Below are positions 36,740 to 45,236 of a DNA stretch of 64,000 nt, in pieces (the stretch's first letter is position 1; each line of letters starts with the position of its first letter). The notes below the pieces were generated by a model. That model did not search any database. It worked only from the letters and a program-made list of their open reading frames with translations, and was not told where the DNA came from. The stretch is from Stutzerimonas stutzeri (lineage in GTDB: Bacteria > Pseudomonadota > Gammaproteobacteria > Pseudomonadales > Pseudomonadaceae): positions 3,782,001 through 3,846,000 of the forward strand of contig NZ_CP139348.1 of assembly GCF_038561965.1 (NCBI RefSeq). The letters are read 5' to 3'. A program made the translations under genes and the position numbers.

Positions 36740-37867
36740 ATGCCTATTCTCGATACCCCCTATGCCAGCCTCGATCTGATCCGCCAGCCGGAGCAGCCCA
36801 ACGAGCCATTGCAGGCCTTCGACGCCGCCGACGAATACCTGCTCGCCACGCTGCATGAACAGGGTTTGCCGGCCGCCGCGCGGGTGCTGATTCTCAACGA
36901 CAGCTTCGGCGCCCTCGCCTGCTCGCTGGCCGGGCACGTCTCGGTCACCAGCAGTGGCGACTCGCATCTCGCCCACCTGGCGTTGCAGAAGAACCTGGCA
37001 CGCAACGAGCTGCCGGCGGACCGCGTGCGCTTCGTACCAGCCAGCGAGACAGCCCAGGGGCCGTTCGATCTGGTGCTGATCCGCGTACCGAAGACCCTCG
37101 CCCTGCTGGAAGAACAGCTGATCCGCCTGCATGGCCAGCTGGCGCCCGGCGCGCAGGTGATCGCTGCGGCGATGATCAAGCATCTGCCGCGCGCTGCCGG
37201 CGACCTGCTGGAGCAGTACATTGGCCCGGTGCAGGCATCGCTGGCGGTGAAGAAGGCACGACTGCTCAGCGCCACCCCGAGCGAGAAGTCAGCCCCGGCG
37301 TCGCCGTACCCGACCCGCTATCAGCTGGATCAACCAAAGCTGGAGCTGCTCAACCACGCCAACCTGTTCTGCCGCGAAGGCCTCGACATCGGCACCCGCG
37401 CCTTCCTGCCGCACCTGCCCAAGGCACTCGGGGCGCTGCGCGTGGCTGATCTCGGCTGCGGTAATGGCGTACTCGGCATCGTCTACGCGCTAGGCAATCC
37501 GCAGGCAGAACTGACGCTGGTGGATGAGAGCTATATGGCGGTGCAGTCGGCACGGGAGAACTGGCAGGCGATCCACGGCCAGCGCCCGGTCGAAATTCGC
37601 GCCGACGACGGCCTGGCCGAACAGCCGCTGGCCTCGCTGGATCTGGTTCTGTGCAATCCGCCGTTTCACCAACAGCAAGTGGTCGGCGACTTCCTCGCCT
37701 GGCGCATGTTCACCCAGGCCAAGGCGGCGCTGGGCAAGGGCGGCGAGCTGTGGATCGTCGGCAATCGTCATCTGGGTTATCACCTCAAGCTCAAGCGCCT
37801 GTTCGGTAACGCCGAGCAGGTCGCTGCCACGCCGAAGTTCGTCATCCTGCGTTCGATCAAAGCATGA
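36740..37867 (+). CDS. rlmG: 23S rRNA (guanine-1835-N2)-methyltransferase
   Basis: 375 residues with two methyltransferase-like domains. The C-terminal domain is catalytic: SAM motif VADLGCGNGVLGI and the target-site motif NPPFHQQQVVGD near residue 306. The QQQ and FLAWRMF follow-on and length fit RlmG (378 in E. coli) better than RsmC (343). It modifies 23S rRNA. It is divergent from fpr, and its stop overlaps the MerR gene start by ATGA. Confidence 0.9.
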   Translation: MPILDTPYASLDLIRQPEQPNEPLQAFDAADEYLLATLHEQGLPAAARVLILNDSFGALACSLAGHVSVTSSGDSHLAHLALQKNLARNELPADRVRFVPASETAQGPFDLVLIRVPKTLALLEEQLIRLHGQLAPGAQVIAAAMIKHLPRAAGDLLEQYIGPVQASLAVKKARLLSATPSEKSAPASPYPTRYQLDQPKLELLNHANLFCREGLDIGTRAFLPHLPKALGALRVADLGCGNGVLGIVYALGNPQAELTLVDESYMAVQSARENWQAIHGQRPVEIRADDGLAEQPLASLDLVLCNPPFHQQQVVGDFLAWRMFTQAKAALGKGGELWIVGNRHLGYHLKLKRLFGNAEQVAATPKFVILRSIKA

Positions 37868-38241
37868 GCGAAGCGTCGGTTCGGCTGAGCATCCGGCAGT
37901 TCGCCGCGCACACCGGCCTGTCTGCCGACACGCTGCGCTATTACGAAAAGATCGGCCTGTTGCGTCATGTCAGTCGCGATGCCAGCGGCTATCGCGTCTA
38001 CGGCCCGCGGGATCTGGAATGGATCGCCTTCATCTTGCGCCTGAAAGACACCGGCATGGCGCTGGACGACATCATCCGCTACGCCGATCTGCGCGAGTGT
38101 GGCGACGCAACTCTTGCAGCACGTCAGGCGCTGCTCGAAACCCATGCCGCCACGTTGCAGGCACGTCTGCTGCGCGACCATGAACATCTCGACGCATTGC
38201 AGGCGAAGATCGCGCTGTATCGGCGGCAAACTTCCGCTTGA
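37864..38241 (+). CDS. MerR family regulator, AdhR/NmlR-like
   Basis: 125 residues: N-terminal MerR winged helix (LSIRQFAAHTGLSADTLRYYEKIGLL and SGYRVYGPRD), dimerisation helix 85-118, short C-terminus. It overlaps rlmG by 4 bases. It resembles the aldehyde/thiol-responsive AdhR/NmlR branch by operator and neighbour gene, but the branch cysteine in helix EFIK-C is Arg here; the only Cys is C79 (LRECGDA). The signal is therefore unclear. Confidence 0.9.
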   Translation: MSEASVRLSIRQFAAHTGLSADTLRYYEKIGLLRHVSRDASGYRVYGPRDLEWIAFILRLKDTGMALDDIIRYADLRECGDATLAARQALLETHAATLQARLLRDHEHLDALQAKIALYRRQTSA

Positions 38242-38270
38242 CCTGGAGTTCACTCCAAGCCGCAGGCTTT
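38238..38270 (+). promoter_or_regulatory. MerR-type operator/promoter for the downstream CMD gene
   Basis: TTGACC (38238-38243, overlapping the merR stop) is followed by the dyad TGGAGT-TC-ACTCCA (38244-38257) inside an overlong spacer of 19-20 bases, the layout typical of MerR activation sites. The -10 (AGGCTT near 38264) is weak. The site overlaps the end of the regulator gene. Confidence 0.75.
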
Positions 38271-38297
38271 CCTCTGACCTATCAAGAGGAACGTTTC

Positions 38298-38702
38298 ATG
38301 TCCGCATCAGCTCGCTATACCGAAGGCCTGGCCAAGCTCGACGAGATCGACGGCGAGGCCGGCCGCAAGGTCATCGACAGCCTGCACGCCATTGCCCCGG
38401 ATCTGGCCCGCTACGTTATCGAGTTCCCGTTCGGCGACATCTACCAGCGCCCCGGCCTGGACCTCCCTCAACGTGAGTTGGCGACCGTCGCGGCGCTTAC
38501 GGCACTCGGGCACTGCCAACCGCAACTGGCCGTGCACGTCCACGGCGCGCTGAACGTCGGTTGCCGTCCGGAGCAGATCGTCGAAGTGGTCATCCAGATG
38601 GCCGTTTACGCGGGCTTCCCGGCCGCGCTCAATGGCATGTACACCGTCAAAACAGTGTTCGCCGAACGAGGCCTGCTGGCTGTGGACGACGTCGGCGAAT
38701 GA
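38298..38702 (+). CDS. Carboxymuconolactone decarboxylase family protein (AhpD-like fold)
   Basis: 134 residues. The CMD core is shown by RELATVAALTALGHCQPQLAVHVHGALNVG and EQIVEVVIQMAVYAGFPAALN, with one Cys in LGHCQ and His in HVHGAL. The start at 38298 has AAGAGGA. B. subtilis AdhR controls a CMD gene of this kind (yraC), so a role in carbonyl or thiol stress is a reasonable inference. There is no evidence for a protocatechuate pathway nearby. Confidence 0.85.
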   Translation: MSASARYTEGLAKLDEIDGEAGRKVIDSLHAIAPDLARYVIEFPFGDIYQRPGLDLPQRELATVAALTALGHCQPQLAVHVHGALNVGCRPEQIVEVVIQMAVYAGFPAALNGMYTVKTVFAERGLLAVDDVGE

Positions 38703-38776
38703 CCGATGCGCTCGCCCGTCGTCGGTAGTCAGCGAGCGAATGATCGCAAGGATAATGTTGCCGAGCGACCCACTAC

Positions 38777-39832
38777 CTAGTTCGGCCGATCCTGACGCAA
38801 CAACGCCTTGCTGATCGCCTGCCCGACCTGCTCGAACAGGCGCCCGGCCTCCTTGCCTTCATCGAGCGCTTCGGCGCAGGCCACGACGACGATGGCGCGG
38901 CTTTCGTCCTGCGGTTCGATGACGCCAACATGGCAGGCGCGCTCGAGCTGGGTGCCGGTCTTCTGGATGAAGGGCACATCCTCGGGCAACCCGGCTTCGA
39001 GGCGGTAGTTATCGTAGGAGTCGAGCTTCATGTCGCCATACAGCAGCTCACGGCTTTGCGCCGACAAGAGGTCGCCACGCACCAGCTTTTCCAGCATCGC
39101 GCCATAGGCCACCAGGCTGCTGGAGTTGAGGTTGCGTGCGTAGTAGCGCGCGTAGGCCTCTTCCATGCTCGCCGCCTTCAACTCGTCCGCCTGCAGGTTC
39201 AGTACCCTTGCCAGCGCCTCGTAGCGTGGTTTGCTGAACGGTGCGGAGGCCAGCTCCACCAGCTGCATGTTGTCCAGCCGGGCTGCGTCCGGGTGCACCT
39301 CGCCGTATACATCGCGGCGCACCTGGGTGAAGGTGGTGATGGCTTCGAAATCGCCGCCCATGCTCTTGCCAGTGCGCGCATTGAGTTCGTCTTCTCCGAC
39401 CAGACGGATCAGCATGTTGGCCGCGGTGTTGTCGCTTTCGATCAGCATCTCGTTGAGCAGATCACGCACTGCATAGTCGACGCCCACGTCCTGCCAGACC
39501 AGGTCGCCGGAGCCATCCACCTTGTCCTCGGCCTCCAGCGTCAGCCGCTGGTCGAGGCTGATGTCGCCATCATCGACACCTTGCAGCACGGCGATCGCGA
39601 TTGGCACTTTCACCGCCGAGCCGAGGTACCAGAACCGCTCGGCGTCGTAACGCAGCTCGGCATCCTCGCCCAGATGCTTGATGTAGACGCCGAGCTTGCC
39701 CGGCGCTGCCTCGTCGATGCGCCGCAGCTCCTGCTCCAGTCCGTCCTTCCAGGTCGCTTCGGCTTCCTCGGTGCAGGCCGTCAAACCTACAAGCGGTGGC
39801 AATAGTGCGCATAACGCGATCAGCCTGTTCAT
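38777..39832 (-). CDS. Class A beta-lactamase-fold lipoprotein, serine hydrolase
   Basis: 351 residues. Lipoprotein signal with lipobox LTAC (Cys20). Active-site motifs: SAVK (S72-K75), SDN (133-135), KTG (291-293). An Omega-loop Glu of the classic ExxLN kind is not obvious; the corresponding segment reads RRDVYGEVHPDA. Two Cys (C300, and one in VVVACAE) could form a disulfide. It may be a beta-lactamase or a peptidoglycan-active enzyme. It starts inside the stop of the upstream paralogue (ATGA), so they are co-translated. Confidence 0.85.
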   Translation of the reverse strand: MNRLIALCALLPPLVGLTACTEEAEATWKDGLEQELRRIDEAAPGKLGVYIKHLGEDAELRYDAERFWYLGSAVKVPIAIAVLQGVDDGDISLDQRLTLEAEDKVDGSGDLVWQDVGVDYAVRDLLNEMLIESDNTAANMLIRLVGEDELNARTGKSMGGDFEAITTFTQVRRDVYGEVHPDAARLDNMQLVELASAPFSKPRYEALARVLNLQADELKAASMEEAYARYYARNLNSSSLVAYGAMLEKLVRGDLLSAQSRELLYGDMKLDSYDNYRLEAGLPEDVPFIQKTGTQLERACHVGVIEPQDESRAIVVVACAEALDEGKEAGRLFEQVGQAISKALLRQDRPN

Positions 39833-40911
39833 CGTCGAATCAACCCCGCTGCGGTGACTGCCTCGCCGGTACCGCGCAACGCCCGCTCCGCCTGGGAGGC
39901 GGAGGCCACCCCGCGGACGCAGGCCACGATGATCAGGCGTGTGGATGTGGCGCTGTCTGAGCCCGGCTGGTCGACCAGCCCGGCATCGCAGATGCGCGCC
40001 CGCTGGGTACCAGTCTTGTGCGCAAAGCCGGTGCCAGGCGGCAGGCCTGCCTTGATCCGCTGTTTGCCGGTCTGCACCCGGCGCATGACGCTCAGCAGGT
40101 ATTCGGTACTTTCCGGCTTCAAGGCGATGCCGGCATCCAGCGCCGAGAGCAGATCGCCATAAGCCTTCAGCGTGCCGGAGTTGAACGGCGTGGCGTAGTA
40201 GCGCTCGTAGGCTTCGCCGAGACTGATGGGCTGCAGAGCACGGCGTTCGACACCCAGCAGGCGTGGCAGCAACGCCAGGCGGCCGGCGTCGTTCGGCTGC
40301 TGCCTGAGGGCGAGAAAATCCTTGCCGGAGAGCTGGCGCGCGGCCGGGTGCAACTCCCCGTAGATCAACCGCCGCACATCCGCCAGCGAGGTGATCGGCC
40401 CAAGCCCTTCGGGCGCAAGCTCCTGGGCGATGGCGTTGACCTGTTCGATGCCGACCAGGCGTATCAGCATGTCACTGGCGGTGTTGTCGCTGTGGATCAG
40501 CATCTGATCCATCAGAAAGCGCACGCTCAGGGCCTTGCCCGGCGCATGGCTGTTGGTCGGGCCTGCGCCATCGACGTAGTCGGACGCGAGCAGTGCCACC
40601 GGACTATCCAGCGTCAGCTCACCCTGCTCAGTCTGGCGCATCACCGCGATGGCAACCGGTACCTTGACGGTCGAAGCCAGGTACCAGGGTTCCTCGCCGT
40701 GATAGGAGACCGAAATGCCGGTTTCCATGTCCTTGACGTAAACGCCGAGCTGTCCTGGCGTCTGCCTGTCCACGTGCGCCAGACGCGCCAGGAAGGGACC
40801 GCTCCACTCGAAGGCCTCCTGCGCGACGGCAGTCTGGGCAGTGCCGCCGCACATCAGTGCAGCCAGCAGCAGACGTGTGGCAGCGGCGGATAATCGCGAT
40901 AGCGAGTGCAT
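39829..40911 (-). CDS. Class A beta-lactamase-fold periplasmic serine hydrolase
   Basis: 360 residues, paralogue of the next gene. A Sec signal ends AVA^QEAF after residue 30. Motifs: STVK (80-83), SDN (141-143), KTG (299-301); the shared VRRLIYGELHPAA segment replaces a classic Omega loop. Two Cys (RICDAG, VACVRG) lie at the same places as in the lipoprotein. The start at 40911 has GGAGG; the longer open frame upstream is not secretory. One copy would be outer-membrane anchored, the other soluble. P. aeruginosa has an unusual imipenem-hydrolysing enzyme, PIB-1, which may be related; I could not compare sequences. Confidence 0.85.
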   Translation of the reverse strand: MHSLSRLSAAATRLLLAALMCGGTAQTAVAQEAFEWSGPFLARLAHVDRQTPGQLGVYVKDMETGISVSYHGEEPWYLASTVKVPVAIAVMRQTEQGELTLDSPVALLASDYVDGAGPTNSHAPGKALSVRFLMDQMLIHSDNTASDMLIRLVGIEQVNAIAQELAPEGLGPITSLADVRRLIYGELHPAARQLSGKDFLALRQQPNDAGRLALLPRLLGVERRALQPISLGEAYERYYATPFNSGTLKAYGDLLSALDAGIALKPESTEYLLSVMRRVQTGKQRIKAGLPPGTGFAHKTGTQRARICDAGLVDQPGSDSATSTRLIIVACVRGVASASQAERALRGTGEAVTAAGLIRR

Positions 40912-41074
40912 GGTCCTCCGGCTTGTGGTCGTGCATTGCAGATACCCGTTCCGACCGCCGCGGCGCCCAGCCGTGCACCACATCCCGATCACCGGTGCAG
41001 CGCAACGGCTGGAGCGGATACGAGTCCCATGCTTAGGCGCCGCTCCGGCGCAGCCAACGACATAGGAGTGAGCA

Positions 41075-42313
41075 GTGCCGCACAAGGAACATTTCATCGG
41101 GCTGGAGTGGCTGCGCTTTCTGCTGGCCATCTACGTAGTGCTGTTCCACACCGTACATGCCTATGTGGAAGACGAGCCCTCCTGGCTGGCGGACCTGGCC
41201 GGCGTCGGTTTCTTCGCCACCAGCAGTTTCTTCATCCTCTCCGGCTTCCTGCTGGCGCACGTCTACTGCCGACAAGGGGAACTGCGCGAGCCAGCCCGGC
41301 ACTTTCTCGGCAAGCGCCTGGCCAATCTCTATCCGCTGCACCTGTTCTCCCTACTGCTGACGGCCATCGTGCTGGCAATCATTGCCAAGCTTGGCATCCC
41401 GCCGGACGACGCCAAGGCAAGCCTGCGCTACGTGGTCTACGACACCAACGAGGAGCTTGCCGGGGAAGCGCGCGACGCCCTTGAACACTTCATGAACAAC
41501 CGCGAGCTGGCGCTGAACTTCGTGCTGCAGCTGTTCATGCTGCAGGCCTGGAACCCGCTCTACCTGACGTTCAACCCGCCGCTGTGGTCGATATCCACGC
41601 TGTTCTTCTTCTACCTGTGCTTCCCGCTGCTGGCGCCTCGCCTGATGCGCCTGCGGCATAAGGGTTGGTGGCTCGTCGCAGTCGGCGTGGTCTATCTGCT
41701 GCCGCCGCTGTGGGCGATCCAGCAAGAGGCCTACGGCATCCCGATCACCGGCATGCTCCACCGCATGCCGCTGCTGCGCTTGCCGGAGTTTCTTGCCGGC
41801 ATCCTGCTCTGCGGGCTGTTCCGTGAATGGCGAAACGCGGGTGGCCAGCTGGGTATTAGCGCTCGCCTGGCGCTCGCGGCATTCGTGCTGACCAGCTTTC
41901 TCGCGACGGTATGGCTGCTCAAGGGCGAGCGCTACTGGTACTTCCTGCTGCACAACGGTTTGCTGCTGCCGGCGCAATTGGCGCTGATCTGGCTCTGCGC
42001 GCTGATTGCCACGCCAAAGAATGCCGCGGTGGTCGGCTGGTCGCAGCGACTGGGTGCGGCGTCGCTGCCGTTGTTCGTATTGCATGTGCCGGTGTTCATT
42101 CTCTTCTCGCGCTCGGAGAAGCTGATCGGGGTGGTGTCGTCGGGGTGTTTCGATGATTGGGCCGATTGTGTGGCGCGGGCGGGGGAGCTGGCACTGACGC
42201 CGGCGTTCTATCCGCTATATCTGGGGTTGTGCATCGTGGTGTGCGTGCTGGCGCAGGAGCGAGCGGTGGTTCCAGTGAGGCGGTTCTTGCTGAGGCGTGT
42301 TCTGAAGATTTGA
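41075..42313 (+). CDS. Acyltransferase 3 family membrane protein
   Basis: 412 residues, about ten hydrophobic segments. The N-terminal FIGLEWLRFLLAIYVVLFHTVHAY holds the conserved Arg and His of the acyl_transf_3 (OafA/NodX) family. These enzymes O-acylate LPS, exopolysaccharide or similar; the substrate is unknown here. The start is GTG 41075, 7 bases after AGGAG. It is divergent from the beta-lactamase-fold pair. Confidence 0.88.
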   Translation: MPHKEHFIGLEWLRFLLAIYVVLFHTVHAYVEDEPSWLADLAGVGFFATSSFFILSGFLLAHVYCRQGELREPARHFLGKRLANLYPLHLFSLLLTAIVLAIIAKLGIPPDDAKASLRYVVYDTNEELAGEARDALEHFMNNRELALNFVLQLFMLQAWNPLYLTFNPPLWSISTLFFFYLCFPLLAPRLMRLRHKGWWLVAVGVVYLLPPLWAIQQEAYGIPITGMLHRMPLLRLPEFLAGILLCGLFREWRNAGGQLGISARLALAAFVLTSFLATVWLLKGERYWYFLLHNGLLLPAQLALIWLCALIATPKNAAVVGWSQRLGAASLPLFVLHVPVFILFSRSEKLIGVVSSGCFDDWADCVARAGELALTPAFYPLYLGLCIVVCVLAQERAVVPVRRFLLRRVLKI

Positions 42314-42355
42314 CGGTCTTCAGAAAAACAAAAACAAGGGACGCGCCGGCCTAAC

Positions 42356-42412
42356 CGCATCCAGCCCCGCACAAACGCAGACGCCCTGACCTGGGCGGAG
42401 CGACTGGATGCG
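42356..42412. repeat. Inverted repeat between the acyltransferase and ABC permease genes
   Basis: CGCATCCAG (42356-42364) and CTGGATGCG (42404-42412), with wider imperfect pairing (GGCGCGCC-like flanks), in the 156-base convergent gap. It may be a bidirectional terminator or a repeat remnant. Confidence 0.45.
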
Positions 42413-42469
42413 ATAGGCGCGCCGCAGGCTGTTCCAGCGGCTCAGCTCGAGTGTCGCGTGCGTGCTTTA

Positions 42470-43222
42470 TCAGCAGTGCACCACCCGGCGGTAAAGCATC
42501 CGCGCGCCGGCGTCGAGGAAGAAGCCCAGCACGCCGATCAGCAGAACCACTGCCATCAGCTCCGAATAGGCCAGGCGATCGCGGGTGTCGAGGATGAAAT
42601 AGCCCAGCCCTGCACTGACGCCGAGCATCTCGCAGGGCACCAGCACGATCCAGAGGATGCCGATCGACAGGCGCACGCCGGTGAGCACATGACCGAGCAC
42701 ACCGGGAATGATCACGTGGCGAAGCGTCTCCAACCGCGTGGCCGACAGGCTGCGGGTCAGCTGCAGCCAGCGCGGGTCGAGCGCTTTGACCCCGGCGGCG
42801 GTGTTGAGCATGATCGGCCACACCGCGGCAAAGGCCAGCAGGAAGTAGATCGGCGCATCGCCCACCCCCAGCAGCATTACAGCCAGCGGCATCCACGACA
42901 GCGGCGAGATCATCCGCAGGAACTGAAAGGCCGGCGTGGTCGCCAGCTCGATGCGCTGAAAGCTGCCCACCAGAAGCCCGGTGGGCACGCCGGCCAGCAG
43001 CGCCAGGCCCAGCCCGACGAAGACCCGCTTGAGGCTCAGCAGCACGTGTTGCCACAGGTCGCTGCTGGCGAGTAGTTCCAGCAGTGTCTGCAAGGTCGGC
43101 CAAGGTGCGAACTGGCCGAGCAGCGGGTCATCGGCGACCCGCCAGGCGGCCAGTGCCCAGAGGCCCAGCAGCGCGGCAAGCCCGGCCAGGCCAAAGCTCC
43201 AGGTGACGAGATGCTTGTTCAT
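42470..43222 (-). CDS. ABC transporter permease (SsuC/NrtB type)
   Basis: 250 residues with six membrane segments and the binding-protein-dependent permease loop AAGVKALDPRWLQLTRSL. It is the last gene of the acd-ATPase-binding protein-permease unit; its start overlaps the binding protein stop by one base (TGATG). The substrate class is nitrate, sulfonate, taurine or bicarbonate-like anions. Confidence 0.9.
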   Translation of the reverse strand: MNKHLVTWSFGLAGLAALLGLWALAAWRVADDPLLGQFAPWPTLQTLLELLASSDLWQHVLLSLKRVFVGLGLALLAGVPTGLLVGSFQRIELATTPAFQFLRMISPLSWMPLAVMLLGVGDAPIYFLLAFAAVWPIMLNTAAGVKALDPRWLQLTRSLSATRLETLRHVIIPGVLGHVLTGVRLSIGILWIVLVPCEMLGVSAGLGYFILDTRDRLAYSELMAVVLLIGVLGFFLDAGARMLYRRVVHC

Positions 43223-44424
43223 CAGGCTCTGATCACTTCGCTGCGGGTGTAGCTTTCTGGAAAGCCGAAGGCTGTCAGGCCACCAACCTTTTCCAGCGCC
43301 GCTTTGACGAAGCGGTCATCGACCAGATCCTGCGCGACGAACTGCGGATCGAGCCGCGGCAGGAAGTCGTTCTTGCCTTCGATCAGGGTGTTCTGCAGCA
43401 GCTTGACCAACTCTTCTGTGTAACTCGGATAGGGATATGGCTGGAAGTCGATGCGTTTTTCGTTCCACTCGGTCAGGTGCTGTGCCGAACCGTCCTGTGC
43501 GTAGCGTGCCCAGTCGTCAGCCTCGGGCGCCAGCACGCGGCGCAGCACCGGCTCGGGGAACGGCATGTACTTCTGCTCGCCGTCCTTGGAAAGAATGCGA
43601 GCGGTCTCTTCGCGGTTGTTCTGGCTCCAGAGCTGCGCCTTGACCATGGCGTCCACCACCTTTTGCGACCACTCGGGGCGCTCGGCCAGGTCCCGCTCGT
43701 GCATGTACACCACGCAGCAGGCGTGGTCGCGCCACATGTCGCCGGTAAAGCGCAGCACCCGTCCAACTTTCAGCGCCTCGCCCTGGGCATTGAAGGGTTC
43801 GGCGGCGGTAAAGCCGGAGATGCGCTTGGAGGCCAGCGCCGGGATCATGTCGGCCGGTGCCATGACCACCAGATTGACTTCATTGGCAGCCGGCTTACCG
43901 GTCGCGCCCAGGCTCACGGGGGTCAGGCCGTTTTCGCGCAGCAGGTATTGCAGCATCACGTTGTGGATCGAATACCAGAACGGTATGGCGACGTGCTTGC
44001 CCGCTAGCTGCTTGGGTTCGAGGATGTCCGGCGACACGGTGATGCCAGAGCCGCCGACGTGGTTCCAGGCCACCACCTTAGCCGGCGCCTGGCTGCCATA
44101 GCGGGCCCAGACGGTCATCGGCGACAGGAGGTGAACTACGTTGATCTGTCCGGAGAGAAAGGCCTCGATCAATTGCGACCAGCTGCGCAGCAGCACGGGC
44201 TTCTCGGACCTCAGGCCCTCGGCCTCGAACATGCCCTTGGCGTGGGCCACCAGCAGCGGCGTGGCATCGGTGATCGGCAGGTAGCCGATGCGCACCGGGG
44301 CATCTGGGTCCACAGCCGCACGGGCTTTTTGCAGCGCCAGCAGCGGCGCGGCGCCAGCGAGGCTGAACAGCGCGCCCAGTTTGAGAAATTCGCGACGGCT
44401 GGGGATCAGGTTGTCCAGTTCCAT
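43222..44424 (-). CDS. ABC transporter substrate-binding protein (NrtA/CmpA family), Tat-exported
   Basis: 400 residues. The N-terminus SRREFLKLGALFSLAGAAPLLA is a twin-arginine signal. The mature part shows VRIGYLPITDATPLLVAHAKGMF, typical of NrtA/CmpA/SsuA-type binding proteins (PF13379). The substrate is unknown. Tat export suggests folding before export. It is followed at once by the permease gene. Confidence 0.9.
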   Translation of the reverse strand: MELDNLIPSRREFLKLGALFSLAGAAPLLALQKARAAVDPDAPVRIGYLPITDATPLLVAHAKGMFEAEGLRSEKPVLLRSWSQLIEAFLSGQINVVHLLSPMTVWARYGSQAPAKVVAWNHVGGSGITVSPDILEPKQLAGKHVAIPFWYSIHNVMLQYLLRENGLTPVSLGATGKPAANEVNLVVMAPADMIPALASKRISGFTAAEPFNAQGEALKVGRVLRFTGDMWRDHACCVVYMHERDLAERPEWSQKVVDAMVKAQLWSQNNREETARILSKDGEQKYMPFPEPVLRRVLAPEADDWARYAQDGSAQHLTEWNEKRIDFQPYPYPSYTEELVKLLQNTLIEGKNDFLPRLDPQFVAQDLVDDRFVKAALEKVGGLTAFGFPESYTRSEVIRA

Positions 44425-44441
44425 GGGGGGGTGCTCCGGTA

Positions 44442-45236
44442 TCAGGCGGTAATCGGTTCGCGGCTGGCCTGCCGCAGGGTCTTGAGGATTTCAATGCGCA
44501 GCGCGCCAAGCTCCTCGACGAGCTCTTCGCGTGGTTGCGGCAGGTCCAACTGCCATTGCCCGATCACCCGCCCGGGGCGGCCGCCCAGGAGCAGGATGCG
44601 GTTGGACAACAGCAGCGCTTCGTCGATGTCGTGGGTGATCAGCAGCGCGGCGGTGTCCCACTCGCCGACCAGACGCAGCAGCAAGCGCTGCATGTCGGCA
44701 CGGGTCACTTCATCCAGCGCGCCAAAGGGTTCATCGAGCAGCAACACCTCGGGCTCGCGGGCCAGGCAGCGAGCCAGCGCAGTGCGCTGCGCCATGCCCC
44801 CGGACAGCGCCGCCGGGTAACGCTCACGGGCATGGGGCAGCCCCACGGACTCGATGGCCTGATCGACGCGGCTTCGCAGCCTGTCCCGGTCGATGCGCGG
44901 TTGGCGGGCGAAATCCAGGCCAAAGGCGACGTTCTTCTCCAGGCTCAGCCAGGGCAGCAGGCTGGGGTCCTGAAAGGCGACGGCCAGACGCGGATGCGGT
45001 CGGGTCAGGGTTTCGCCGTGCACGCTCACCGTGCCGCTGGCAGGCGCCTGCAGGCCGGCGAGCACGCGCAACAAGCTGGATTTGCCAACACCGCTGGGGC
45101 CAAGAATGGTGACGATCTCGCCGCGCGCCAGGTCCAGAGAGAAGCCTTCGAGCAACGCGTGCCAGCCGTTGGGGGTGGGATAACCGAGGGACAGATCGCG
45201 TGCCTGAAGCACGCCTGATTGAGCAGAGGAGGTCAT
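44442..45236 (-). CDS. ABC transporter ATP-binding protein (SsuB/TauB/NrtD type)
   Basis: 264 residues. Walker A GPSGVGKSS, Q-loop AFQDPSLLPW, signature LSGGMAQR, Walker B VLLLDEPFGALDE, H-loop ITHDIDEAL. Start overlaps the acyl-CoA-dehydrogenase-like stop (ATGA), preceded by GAGGAGG. Confidence 0.92.
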   Translation of the reverse strand: MTSSAQSGVLQARDLSLGYPTPNGWHALLEGFSLDLARGEIVTILGPSGVGKSSLLRVLAGLQAPASGTVSVHGETLTRPHPRLAVAFQDPSLLPWLSLEKNVAFGLDFARQPRIDRDRLRSRVDQAIESVGLPHARERYPAALSGGMAQRTALARCLAREPEVLLLDEPFGALDEVTRADMQRLLLRLVGEWDTAALLITHDIDEALLLSNRILLLGGRPGRVIGQWQLDLPQPREELVEELGALRIEILKTLRQASREPITA

